From: Zeus faber
Taxonomy: Eukaryota; Chordata; Actinopteri; Zeiformes; Zeidae
Assembly: GCA_960531495.1 (NCBI GenBank)
Contig: CAUIJY010000075.1
Coordinates: 1-64,000, forward strand
Reading direction: 5' to 3'
DNA: 64,000 bases
How positions within the stretch are numbered: the first letter of the stretch is position 1; every line of letters begins with the position of its first letter. Below, piece after piece: positions 34,863 to 46,600 of this stretch. Below the pieces are notes generated by a model that ran no database searches, had not been told where the DNA came from, and was given only the letters and a program-made list of their open reading frames with translations. The position numbers and the translations under genes are program-made.

Positions 34863-35942
34863 AAAAATAAATATAATTAAGTGTGTGACTGGAAGCTACA
34901 TGAAGTTGTGTTCTCCATTATGTGTGTGCATTATGTTTCTGTGATTACATGGATTTAGATATATTACAGGGAAAAGTGCAAAGTAATGGATAATATAGAC
35001 CGAATCATTGAGGTTCTCCCCATTTCCCTCAAAATAGTACATCAGGAGAAATACCTTGTGACCCGATCATCTGCCTCGATGGATATCAAACCAAGGGGAT
35101 GTACCTGTAACTACAGAGACTCAACTTATCAATATTATTATAGATGGTGTGAACGAAACTAATGATATTTTCACCAAATCCAAAGTGAATCAGAGATTCA
35201 TGAATAAAGGGGTGTTCTTATGTGTCAGAAGCTTTGTTGAAACCAGCAATAATAAATGAAAGTGCTTCATTATTTATTTGTTTGGAGTCGTCTAATAGAT
35301 CTAGAAGCAGGTGAATGTTTGTAGAATTATTTGGGCTTTTAACTTTCAATGCCTCCCTGACCTCGAATCGGCACAGAAACCAACAGAGGACGCGAGACAA
35401 CTCCACTTTTTTCTTTCTTTAATTAGTAAATCAGAGAATCAAATGTGTTTGGTTGATAACCTTAAAATAAAAAACAAAAACAAGAGAACATAGTTTCCTG
35501 TTAGTCAACATGAAATGGTCACCACATTCTTTCCTCCCCTCTCATTCATCATGTCACTGTCTATTCTCCAAATGTACATATATCATTGATTACTTATCAT
35601 TAATAGTTATTTTTTAAACTATTAATAATACATTTATCTTCAAAACATTTCAACTGTTTAGCACGTTCATCTTTCTGCCTCTTTTAAATACTAACCCTAA
35701 CCCTAACCCTAATATCATTTGATGATGGCAAAGTTTCAAAGTTAGCAGCAGCGTTCCTCCACGTCACAAGTAGTTTGCTAATGAGTGTGAGGAAATGGAG
35801 ATAATTAAAATCACATATTGCTTATTATTGTTGATAATATTGAAGTAATAGAAAACTCACTGCAAGGAGTGTATATAGTAGAATGTGCCAATCTTGAGGT
35901 TTCACACATCTGTCTCTGTCTGTATTTCTGTGTTGCCTCCAG
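34863..35942. other. Intron 1, 3' part
   Basis: AT-rich with no recognised element. A short telomere-like run of about 3.5 CTAACC units lies at 35691-35712. Confidence 0.45.
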
Positions 35943-36244
35943 AGCTCCAGCAGCTCTCTGTCTGTAAAGAGGAGTTTCCCACTGAGCAGCAGGAGTGGAG
36001 CCCCAGTCTGGTCAAGGTGGAGCCAGAGCCTCCACATATTAAAGAGGAAGAGGAGGAACTCCGTGTCGGTCAGGACGCTGGTATCTCCCAGTTCCCCTTC
36101 ACTCCTGTCCCTGTGAAGAAGCCAGTAGCTCAGGTCCAGCTGCTGCCTTAGAAACAGCTGGTGCTGAGCAGCTCCTCTCTTCAGACACTTCTGAGACTGA
36201 ATACAGTGATGAGGAGTGGAAGGTGACCAGACAACCTCAGTCAG
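35943..36244 (+). pseudogene. C2H2 zinc-finger gene, exon 2, frameshifted
   Basis: After the acceptor (GTTGCCTCCAG) the frame reads ELQQLSVCKEEFPTEQQEW, LVKVEPEPPHIKEEEEELR and FPFTPVPVKK. This is the acidic second exon typical of fish C2H2 genes, with a HIKEE block. About 36115-36150 the frame is lost: the original frame ends in TAG, while the frame that matches the family's end (SDTSETEYSDEEW, then RQPQS) is offset. The net change is one base missing or two added. The donor TCAG/GTAAGT then joins in phase with exon 3 (G plus GT). A sequencing error could explain it, but as given the finger exon would not be translated from the exon 1 start. Confidence 0.7.
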
Positions 36245-36379
36245 GTAAGTTTTTTTTGTTTTTTTTTTCTTTCTTTCTTCCCTCCAACCAAGCTGTCCTG
36301 TCCAGGTTGGCCTGACTAAGCTGTCCTGTCCTGGTTGGCTGGATGAAGGTTAGCAGGTAATATCTTCCCAATAGTTGAT

Positions 36380-37160
36380 GCCCCATTTCATAACAAATAA
36401 ACAGAAATATAGCTGCAGGCAGCCATGCACTGTCTCATTCCCTTGTTTTGACCCCTGCCTGCTCTACAATAAACCCCTGTCATATTCCCTACCGTGTGTC
36501 TGCAATTGGGTTCTTTCCCCTGACCATCCCATACGTGACAGGACAAACCGACCTGCAATTTACCCAGCGGACCTGGTTGTCAGGGATTTTTTTTCGTTCC
36601 TCACCCGGGGCCAATCTCAAGCCCCTTCCCCTAGCGGTAAGCCTGCTGGTTGCCGTTCCCCAGTCTCCGCAGCCTGCCGCTCCCCAGTCTCCGCTGCCGG
36701 GCAATTCCCAGTCTCTGCAGGCGAGCACTCCCCAGTCTCCGCTGCCGCGTGCTCCCCAGTGTCCGCTGCCAACCGCCTCACCCGAGGCCCAGTCTGTTCC
36801 CGCCACCGGTCCCGGTCTGCCAGCCACTGCCGCCGAGGTGCTGCCAGCCCCTGCAGCCAGCCCCTGCAGCCGCTGCCGCCGAGGTGCTGCCAGCCCCTGC
36901 AGCAGTCTCATCCAAGGTCCTGCCCATCCCTGCCCCCGCCTCATCCGAGGTCCAGCCCGGCTCTGCCCTGAGGCCGGGCAGACCCCCCCGACTTGTCCAG
37001 CTCCCGGTCTCACTCACCGTACTGTATACGCTGTGCAACACAGGATGCTCGTTAGTTCCATCATCATCCATCACAGAGTTCTGTAAAACCCGGTGTACTG
37101 AGATCAGACACACCACGGGGGACACACACATGACTCTACCAAAATAACAGACCTGGGGAC
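36380..37160. mobile_element. LTR-retroelement-like fragment, low certainty
   Basis: An AATAAA (about 36467) followed by a T-rich part and CATACGTGACAGG resembles the end of an LTR. After it comes a long proline/serine/alanine-coding repeat built on CCCCAGTCTCCGCTGCCG. No gag or pol motif confirms it. Open frames exist on both strands because the unit lacks stops. Confidence 0.35.
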
Positions 37161-39088
37161 TATCAACACGAAATACAGTTTTCAGAGTTCCGGTGCAACA
37201 CAGCAACACTTCCTGCTCGTCTCCACCCGAGACACACTTGAGCCCTATCTTAACTTTTGATTGTGGGGGCACTGATCAAGCACACACCTTGAGCGACACA
37301 GATGCTGCGGTGATGCGATGTTGGAGAAATTCTACTCCGTGGTTGGGGAGGTTAATCTGCCCGCTACAAGGAAACAAAACTGAGAATATTAAATATATTT
37401 ATTCTGCAGAATAAGGAGACCAAGTGTTTTGTACCAAAGAGAGGTTGTAGGCTATTGGTCAGATGTCATTTACAAGACTATGCCCCTCAATTGTCTCCCG
37501 GGGTGTTACCTTCAAACAGTGATTTCACAGGTACTTTCACGCAGCCTAATATCCCTTACAATGATCTTTCAAGCTCCCCTGGGGTTATCTTTATCTCCAT
37601 ACAAGGTATAATGAAGATTAAATGTGATCTGGTTATTTAATATTAGAATTGACATTGTAGAGAAAGAACAGTCTCTTTACATAAACTCTGGGGGGAGGAG
37701 GGCTCCTTAAAAACCCAGAACGCCCATCAACAGGAAAAGGCTATTTAAAAGGCATTTAAATAGTTGAACATATGCATTTTTCTCTCACAGCGACCAATAT
37801 ACACCAATGGAGTTCAGAGCGCAGCACACACTTTTACACCACGTATTGTGGGGAAGCCCCTCCAGAGTCATACCCTGCACAAATATACCAAATTGGATGA
37901 TGTGAAGTGGCGCTCTACTCCCCCACTCCCTGCACTCCACCACTTCCGTTTCCTTCCAATCTCGTCTTTTGTCTTTTTTTTTGTTGCTGACTCCTCGGAC
38001 CACAGTCCATGTCTGGACAGCCCTGAGTACCACCTTAAATATGGGCAAACTTTTATCCCATATGAATGTATTCATGTCCTGTATGCTGTGGTTATAATAT
38101 GTGGTTGATTGTATTTGACATGTTATTTTGATAGATAAATTTCCCTCAGGACATGTCCTTCATACATTTAGACCCACTGCAGCAAAACCTGCTATCTCGC
38201 GCATTTCTAAAATCGGCTGGAGTAGCCAAATATCTTGAAAAAATGTTTCTTGAAAGAAAATGAGATTGTTCTCAGATTCGTGTTCCTTTGTGTTTTTTAA
38301 GTTTGAGTTATAAATAGTAGAAAAATGTTTAACCGTGGAGTTAAATATTCCCGTTAGATTACATGGGAAACACAGTTCACTTACTGAGACGCTGAATAGT
38401 GCTGAATAACGCCGATCGATCGTTTCCTTTAAAAAGACCGTCCAGGTCAAGATCATTCATCCATATTCCATGTGATGTGAAGTCACAATGTGAAACCGTT
38501 TTAATAAATTCAACCTTTAAATCATCCTAATTTTACACACAAACAGAGACGTGCAGGTGGCACGGAGGGGGCGTGTAGGAAGGAATAATATTGCGGCCCT
38601 GAATCTGACCAGTGCGATAGATCCAAGTCAGTGTTAGCAGCACGTGCTGGACCACATTTTCCACAATGATAGTCAGTTCTCCCACAGTGACGCTGAGAAT
38701 GACACTCCTCATCTGTAATATTGTATATCTGTTCAATAAATGTCAGATATCAACTAACTTCACATTTACTGAAAGCGGGCTGTTTTATATTATTTTTTGG
38801 TCAAATGGATCGCTATGTAGTTGCAGCATTATGTACATTGTTGGGGACTCATTTTCTTAGTTCAAGCTAAATAGCGGAAGATTTGCAGTTGCCGGGCACG
38901 CCTCTGTGCGAGGTATATTAGTTATGAAATAATTTCAAGTCAATAAGTGGGATCTTGGCATAATGCAGACAGCTCGAAATTAACCCTCTTTTTCCATGAT
39001 AAGCCTTTCTCAACATGCTAAATTCTTCGTGCCCTCTTGGACGTGTTTTATATAATCCACTTTTGTCTTTCATTTCCTCCTCTCTTAG
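37161..39088. other. Intron 2, 3' part
   Basis: No additional exon or mobile element could be supported before the acceptor at 39087-39088 (CTCCTCTCTTAG). Confidence 0.45.
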
Positions 39089-40149
39089 GTTATCACAGAA
39101 AACATCATCCTACTCACGGAGGAAAGAAGCTACACCATTGTGAGCAGTGTGAGAAGAGCTTCAAGGCAAGGGCTTATTTAAAAATACATCAGCGTACACA
39201 CACAGGAGAAAAACCTTACTCCTGTGAGCAGTGTGAGAAGAGCTTCAAGGCAAGGGCTTATTTAAAAAAACATCAGCGTACACACACAGGAGAAAAACCT
39301 TACTCCTGTGAGCAGTGTGAGAAGAGCTTCAAGACAAGGGCTTATTTAAAATTACATCAGCATAGCCACACAGAAGAGAAAGCTTACTCCTGTGAGCAGT
39401 GTGAGAAGAGCTTCAAGACAAGGGCTTGTTTAAAATTACATCAGCATAGCCACACAGAAGAGAAAGCTTACTCCTGTGAGCAGTGTGAGAAGCGCTTCAA
39501 GACAAGGTCTGAATTAAAAAAACATCAGCATAGGCACACAGGAGTAAAAGCTTACTCCTGTGAGCAGTGTGAGAAGAGCTTCATGGCAAGGTCTGAATTA
39601 AAATTACATCAGCATAGCCACACAGAAGAGAAAGCTTACTCCTGTGAGCAGTGTGAGAAGCGCTTCAAGACAAGGGCTTCTTTAAAACAACATCAGCATA
39701 GGCACACAGAAGAGAAAGCTTACTCCTGTGAGCAGTGTGAGGAGCGCTTCAAGACAAGGGCTTGTTTAAAACAACATCAGCATAGGCACACAGGAGTGAA
39801 AGCTTACTCCTGTGAGCAGTGTGAGAAGCGCTTCAAGACAAGGGATGAATTAAAAAAACATCAGCATAGCCACACAGGAGTGAAAGCTTACTCCTGTGAG
39901 CAGTGTGAGAAGCGCTTCAAGACAAGGCCTGAATTAAAACAACATCAGCATAGGCACACAGGAGTGAAAGCTTACTCCTGTGAGCAGTGTGAGAAGAGCT
40001 TCAAGACAAGGTCTGAATTAAAACAACATCAGCATAGGCACACAGGAGTGAAAGCTTACTCCTGTGAGCAGTGTGAGAAGAGCTTTAAGACAAGGGCTTA
40101 TGTAAAAATACATAAGTGTAGGCACACGAGAGAAAGCTTTCTCCTGTGA
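39089..40149 (+). CDS. C2H2 zinc-finger gene, exon 3 with 12 fingers
   Basis: The exon starts in phase with exon 2 and encodes GYHRKHHPTHGGKKLHH followed by twelve C2H2 fingers (CX2C, X12, HX3H) at 84-bp spacing. DNA binding and transcriptional regulation in the nucleus are expected for the family. The scaffold CEQCEKSFK.R..LK.H is nearly constant, while helix positions -1, 2, 3 and 6, which contact DNA, vary. The first linkers are canonical TGEKP; later ones are TEEKA or TGVKA. After finger 12 (KIHKCRHTRE) one base is missing relative to the repeat unit, so the frame runs into TGA, while the next finger start (CEQRFKIR) continues in another frame. Sequence downstream is taken up by SINEs and decayed fingers. 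Confidence 0.8.
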
Positions 40150-40164
40150 GCAAAGATTCAAGAT

Positions 40165-40377
40165 AAGGTTAACATTACATTTAGCAGACGGTTTTATCCA
40201 AAGTGACTTACAATTATTCAAACACGGACGGACGCAGCCATCAGGAGCAATTAGGGGTTAAGTGTCTTGATCAAGGATACTACAGCATGCAAGCAGGAGG
40301 AGCCTGGGATCCAACCAGCAACGTTTAGATCACTAGATGACCAGCTCTACCTCCTGAGCTACCATCCCCACAAGGTC
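40165..40377 (-). repeat. tRNA-derived SINE
   Basis: The minus strand reads from a tRNA-like head (GGGGATGGTAGCTCAGGAGG) through a weakened B box to the tail AAAACCGTCTGCTAAATG. Same family as 22414-22612. It landed just after the last zinc finger. Confidence 0.8.
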
Positions 40378-40805
40378 CCACTTGCTGTGAGGCAGCAATG
40401 CATTGCACTGCTGCCTCACAGCAAGAAGGTCCTAGGTTCGATTCCCGCCTGGGGCGCTTTTGGCACCGTGCTCCTGCGGGTTATCTCCCAAATAGGAGCC
40501 TTTCTGTGTGGAGTTTGCATGTTCTCCCCGTGCTCACATGGGGTTTCCTCCACCTCACGTCACTAAGGACCCCCACCAAAAACATGCACACATCATCGTC
40601 TGACCAGCAATGGACACTTATCACCTGGTCCCCGGGCACCTCTACTTATCCTGCCCACTGCTCCTGGCTGTGCCCCCAGAGGAAGGACAAGCCAGGATGG
40701 GTTAAATGCAGAGGAACCATTTCACCGGCCACCATCAAAGCATGTGTGTGTGTGTGTGTGCAAGCATGTGTTGTTGTGTGACAAATAAAGTCTGTTTCTT
40801 TCTTT
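40378..40805 (+). repeat. tRNA-like SINE with hairpin head
   Basis: Plus-strand copy of the 27925-28345 family, with B box GGTTCGATTCC and tail GTGTGACAAATAAAG followed by TTTC repeats. The first 45 bases fold back on themselves (CTTGCTGTGAGGCAGCA and complement), replacing the normal A-box region. Confidence 0.7.
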
Positions 40806-41200
40806 CAGTGTGGGAAGAGCTTCAAGAAAAGGTCTTATTTAAAAAAAAACATCAGTGTAGTCTTCATAGTCAAAAATCTTCATCCTGTGAACAGTGCATT
40901 AAGATATTTTGTCAATTTGGGAATCTCAAAAGACATCATCTTACACACACAGGAGAGAAAACCCTACTCTTTTTTAACATTGTGGGAAAAGATTCAGTCA
41001 ATCAGCCCATCGCAAGATTAATCATCGTACACACGCAGGAGATAAACCACACCTCTGTCAAGAGTGTGCCAAGAGCTTTACAACAAGGTTTAAATAAAAA
41101 GTACATCAGTGTATTCACACAAGAGAGACACCTTACTGTGATTCTGTCAAGAAGGCCGCTCCGAAGCCATCTGCAGTATTGTATACAAGAGAATTTTTAA
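40806..41200 (+). pseudogene. Decayed zinc fingers
   Basis: In changing frames the sequence reads CGKSFKKRSYLKKHQC, CEQCIKIFCQFGNLKRHHLT and HTGEK, then degraded units ending with [13 protein letters not shown] and a stop. These are further C2H2 fingers of the same exon, cut off by the frameshift at about 40125 and the SINEs. Several frameshifts and lost cysteines show they are no longer under constraint. Confidence 0.75.
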
Positions 41201-41870
41201 ATCAGTTCTAAAGGAAACTGCGTAACTACATGTACAGTAGCTACCATTGGGGTGATGTGCTCTCACTTTCTCATGCCTGCCGAACCCCTGCCTCATACTG
41301 AGAACCTTGTCCCCGGGACAGAGTCCTGAGTTGAGATCCCACCATGATTTCCTTTTTGTTAAAGAGTCTGAATTGATGTGAATCCATGTCAAATCAGTCA
41401 GTTACAAGACCCCATTTAAATGTATACATTTTCACGTGGCCATACAGCCACCTAATGACCAATGCATAGAAACTAGCAACCACTAAGATTGCACTGTAAA
41501 TTTGTGCTTTGTAGTCAGACTAAGAATGACTGATGATGACTTTATGCCATTTATTATTAGTATTAGAAATTGTTTAATAGTTAATAATTAAAAATTGACT
41601 AAACAGTTAACTAGTCACAAATTGTTCCTGATGGAATGGCTTTGAAAGTTGACTGATGTCTGATGAGAATTTTATAAATTACTTTGCTATGTTGTGTACA
41701 TGCATTACAAACTCCTTCCTATGTCATAACGCGAACCATGACCATATAAACTTGTGTGTGTAACACCCAACAATATGTCTAAATCTATGTAATCACATAT
41801 GTACACACATAATGAAGAACACAACCTCATATATCCTCAGTAAGATATCTTTATTGCAGCAAAGTGTTAG
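41201..41870. other. Non-coding stretch, no feature recognised
   Basis: Between decayed fingers and the BEL/Pao element; AT-rich, nothing identified. Confidence 0.45.
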
Positions 41871-43440
41871 TGTAGGAGCCATGAATTGGTTTGCTATTAA
41901 TTGATTTATTATTATCAGGTTTATTGTATATGAATTTATTATGAATTATTATGATTATGTTTTGGGTTATATTTGGTCAATGAATGAATTTACTATCACG
42001 TGTGTGGGATGAATGATTGACAGGCATATGGGCGTCACTTTAAAAGGCACCAGCTGATCTCCTGCTGGTAATCAGAGTGAGAGGGGGTGTTTGGGGAACC
42101 CACACTTTCGTTGAGCGCTTTAGTTTGAACGCTTTAGTTTGAACGCTTTAGTTTGGTTTCGTTTATTTGTTTTCATCGCTGTATTATGAGTTAAAGGCAC
42201 CGTTTATTTAAGTTTCCTTATGTTGATTTAATAAACACCCTTAAACGCATTCGTTGGATTCAGCGCATCAACATTTGTTTGTTTAGAAGCGCGTCGGACA
42301 ATAGGCCCCTTATCATCGCCTCTCAGCGGCTTATTTAGTTCGTTTTGGAGTCGCATACAATTGTCAACGAAAACGTACGGTATTATCGACGGCATCAAGG
42401 CAACATCAGCAGAAGAAATCAAACACGGATCAAGCGGACAGGAATGAACGAAAGCCGGGCGGCGATACAGACAGAGGAACAGCTGACAACAAACTTTCCT
42501 GAGCCCACGGTCAAAGTCATCCTTGAAAGTCAGGTACAATTGTAAGCTGTTTAATGGAAGGAACACTGCATATATAGTCCATTGGGGACGAAGTAAATAC
42601 CTGATCAAGGGTTGAGTTGACGCTCAGAGAGTTAAAGTTGGCTAAGATACTCTGCTGCAGCTAAATCAAAGGAATCTCCGCTTGTCTCTTTAACTCCGCT
42701 GGTCTCTTTAACTGCGCTGCTGCGCTGATGTGTGAATACCGAAAATGATGATTTCTGAATAAGTGTCCTTTCTCTGTGGAATGTGGATGTGTTGTTTAAT
42801 GGCACAAATAGCCTAAATTGGAAAGGAAAAACGAGTGCACAGTTGGAACCTGAAAGTGTGGATGAACAGGCCAGGCCCGCATCAGCGGCATCAGTAATCA
42901 TAATGCATGATGATGATGATGTGCACCCAAATGACAGTGTGTCAAATGTCGGGAGAAAATCTACTGCCTCCAAAGTTTCATCTGTCTCAAAAGTTTCATC
43001 TGCATGTTTGAAGGCTCAAGCTGACTTGGCAGCATTACAAATCAAACAGAAACTGTTAAAGGACAAACATGCGCTGGAAGCCGAGGAGGAAATGTTGCGA
43101 AAAAGGAAAGAGCAACAGCAACTGGATGAGGGGATTGCAGTACAAATGGCCAAATTAAATGTGTTGAAAACGCAAAGTGTCATTAGTGGAAAATCTTCGA
43201 AAGCAAAGCATGGGGATGGAATGACTTCTTATGTGGAAAAGGCACAAGGAAAACTACAAACCCTCAGTGCCAATGCAAATCCATTCACACCAAAAATGTC
43301 ACAAAATCATGCAAACACAGGAACAAAGCCTAAAGACTCTCAGCTCATTCATTCAAAATCACAGCCTCTGACAGCTATGGGCTCGGATCCTAAGTCACGC
43401 CCACTTCAGCAAAGCTCTCATGAATATGCACCAATGCAAT
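41871..43440 (+). mobile_element. BEL/Pao LTR retrotransposon, 5' part
   Basis: A plausible LTR (TGTAGGAGCC at 41871 to CATCAACA at 42273, AATAAA at 42228) with three tandem CGCTTTAGTTTGAA units is followed by a leader and a gag-like frame. Everything after the first part of gag is missing; the sequence switches to a Rex1-type tail at 43441. LTR borders are provisional. Confidence 0.6.
42783..43440 (+). pseudogene. BEL/Pao gag N-terminus, truncated
   Basis: The frame encodes an acidic start, a Ser/Val-rich stretch (KVSSVSKVSS) and a long charged helix with AQADLAALQIKQKLLKDKHA, then EEEMLRKRKEQQQL and MAKLNVL. This coiled-coil pattern is characteristic of the N-terminal gag region of vertebrate BEL/Pao elements, where it helps particle assembly. 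The capsid and nucleocapsid parts, protease and polymerase are absent. The frame stays open only by running into the Rex1 tail (FKIFICHIHIHTS). Confidence 0.6.
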
Positions 43441-43620
43441 GTTCAAGATTCAAGATTTTTATTTGTCACATACATATACATACTTCCATACATATATGCA
43501 GTGAAATGTAATGCAACGCACCCGGTGATAGCACACAATATGTCATAGGAAAAAAAATAAATAAATAAATAAAAAGTAGAAAATTCCTTTCTAATAGACC
43601 GACTAACTGACTCCTAAAAC
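43441..43620 (-). mobile_element. Rex1-type LINE tail
   Basis: The segment matches the 3' end of the Rex1 copy at 10838-10985: TCACATACATATACATACTT, GCAGTGAAATGTAATGCAAC, and ACTAACTGACTCCTAAAACG. It is 5'-truncated and inserted in minus orientation between the BEL/Pao gag and the CTTT array. Confidence 0.8.
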
Positions 43621-43625
43621 GTGTT

Positions 43626-46600
43626 AATTCTTTCTTTCAATCTTTCTTTCATTCAATCTTTCAATCTTTCTTTCATTCTTTCTTTCAATCTTTCAATCTT
43701 TCTTTAATTCTTTCTTTCATTCTTTCTTACTTTCAATTTTTCTATCTTTCAATATTTCTTCCAATCTTTCAATCTTTCTTTCTTTCAATCTTTCTATCCA
43801 TCTATCTTTCAATCTTTCTTTCATTCTTTCTTTCAATCTTTCTTTTTTCAAACTTTCTTGCAAACTTTCTTTCAATTGTTTAATCTTTCAATCTTTCTTT
43901 CATTCTTTCTTTCAGTCTTTCAATCTTTTTTTCATTCTTTCTTTCAATATTTCAATCTTTCAATCTTTCTTTCATTCTTTCTTTCAATCTTTCAATCTTT
44001 CTTTCATTCTTTCTTGCAATCTTTCTTTCAATTGTTTAATCTTTCAATCTTTCTTTCATTCTTTCCTTCAGTCTTTCAATCTTTTTTTCAATCTTTCTTT
44101 CATTCTTTCTTTCAATCATTCTTTCTTTCGTTTAGTCTTTCTTTCAATCTTTCAATTTTTCAATCTTTCTTTCATTCTTTCTTTTAATCTTTCAATCTTT
44201 CTTTCAATCTTTCTTTCATTCTTTCTTTCAATCTTTCTTTCAATCATTCTTTCTTTCTTTTAGTCTTTCTTTCAATCTTTCAATTTTTCAATCTTTCTTT
44301 TCATCTTTCAATCTTTCTTTCATTGTTTCTTTCAATCTTTCTGTCCATCTTTCTTTCATTCTTTCCTTCAGTCTTTCATTCTTTCTTTCAATCTTTCTTT
44401 CAATTGTTTAATCTTTCAATCTTTCTTTCATTCTTTCTTTCAGTCTTTCAATCTTTTTTTCAATCTTTCTTTCATTCTTTCTTTCAATCTTTCTGTCCGT
44501 CATTCTTTCTTTCAGTCTTTCTTTCAATCATTCAATCTTTCAATCTTTCCTTCTATCTTTCTTTCAATCTTTCTTTCATTCTTTATTTCAATCTTTGTTT
44601 CATTCTTTCTTTCAATCTTTCATTCAATCTTTCTTTCAATCTTTCTTTCAATCTTTCTTTCATTCTTTATTTTAATCTTTCAATCTTTCTTTAATTGTTT
44701 CTTTCAATCTTTCTGTATTTCAATATTTCTTTCAATCTTTCAATCTTTCTTTTTTTTTCAATCTTTCTTTCAATCTTTCTTTTATTCTATCTTTAAATCT
44801 TTGTTTTTTCAATCTTTCTTGCAATCTTTCTTTCAGTCTTTCAATCTTTCTTTCAAACTTTCATTCTTTATTTCAATCTTTCAATCATTCAATCTTTCTT
44901 TCATTCTTTATTTCAATCTTTCAATCTTTCAATCTTTCTTTCATTCTTTCTTTCAATCTTTCAATATTTCTTTCAATCTTTCTTTAAATCTTTCTTTCAA
45001 TCTTTCTTTCAAACTTTCAATCTTTATTTCAATCTTTCAATCGTTCAATCTTTCTTTCAATCTTTCAATCTTTCTTTCATTCTTTCTTTCAATCTTTCAA
45101 TCTTTCTTTCATTCTTTCTTTCAATATTTAAATCTTTCTTTCATTCTTTCTTTCAATCTTTCAATCTTTCTTTAATTCTTTCTTTCAATCTTTCTTACTT
45201 TCAATTTTTCTATCTTTCAATATTTCTTCCAATCTTTCAATCTTTCTTTTGTTATTCTTTCAATCTTTCTTTCTTTCAATCTTTCTATCCATCTATCTTT
45301 CAATCTTTCTTTCATTCTTTCTTTCAATCTTTCTTTTTTCAAACTTTCTTGCAAACTTTCTTTCAATTGTTTAATCTTTCAATCTTTCTTTCATTCTTTC
45401 TTTCAGTCTTTCAATCTTTTTTTCATTCTTTCTTTCAATATTTCAATCTTTCAATCTTTCTGTCATTCTTTCTGTCAATCTTTCAATCTTTCTTTCATTC
45501 TTTCTTTCAATCTTTCTTTCTTTCAATTTTTCTATCTTTCAATATTTCTTCCAATCGTTCAATCTTTCTTTTATTATTTCTTTCAATCTTTCTTTCTTTC
45601 AATCTTTCTTTCCATCTTTCTTTCATTCTTTCTTTCAATCTTTCTTTTTTCAATATTTCTTTCAATCTGTCAATTTTTCTTTCATTCTTTCATTCTTTCT
45701 TTCAATTGTTCTTTCATTCTTTCTTTCAATCTTTCTTTAAATATTTCAATCTTTCAATCTTTCTTTCAATCTTTCTTTCAATCTTTCAGTCTTTCTTTCA
45801 TTCTTTCTTTCAATATTTCAATCTTTCAATCCTTCTTTCATTCTTTCTTTCATTCTTTCTTTCAATCTTTCAATCTTTCTTTCATTCTTTCTTTCAATTT
45901 TTCTATCTTTCAATATTTCTTCCAATCGTTCAATCTTTCTTTCATTAATTCTTTCAATCTTTCTTTTGTTATATCTTTCAATCTTTCTTTCTTTCAATCT
46001 TTCTTTCCGTCTTTTTTTCAATCTTTCTTTCATTCTTTCTTTCAATCTTTCTTTCATTATTTCTTTCAGTCTTTCAATCTTTCTTTCAAACTTTCAATCT
46101 TTCTTTCAATCTTTCATTCATTCTTTCTTTCAATCTTTCAATCTTTCTTTCAATATTTCTTTCAATCTTTTTTACTTTCAATCTTTCTTTCAAACTTTCA
46201 TTATTTATTTCAATATTTCAATCGTTCAATCTTTCTTTCATTCTTTCTTTCAATCTTTCTTTCAATCTTTCAATCTTTCTTTCAATATTTCTTTCAATCT
46301 TTCTTTCTTTAAATCTTTCTTTCAATCTTTCTTTCAAACTTTCAATCTTTATTTCAATCTTTCAATCTTTCTTTCATTCTTTCTTTCAATATTTCAATTT
46401 TTCAATCTTTCATTCTTTCTTTTAATCTTTCAATCCTTCTTTCATTGTTTCTTTCAATCTTTCTGTCTTTCAATATTTCATTCAATCTTTCTTTCATTCC
46501 TTCTTTCAATCTTTCTTTCAAATTTTCTTTCAATCTTTCTTTTTTCAATCTTTCTTTCAGTCTTTCAAAATTTGTTTCAAACTTTCAATCTTTCTTTCAA

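Noticed and set aside
35691..35712. Telomeric repeat (CTAACC)n as a chromosome-fusion trace
   Set aside because: Only about 3.5 units within ordinary intron sequence.
36375..37272. Proline-rich proteins on either strand
   Set aside because: GC-rich tandem repeat open in several frames on both strands; no start context, splice link or domain.
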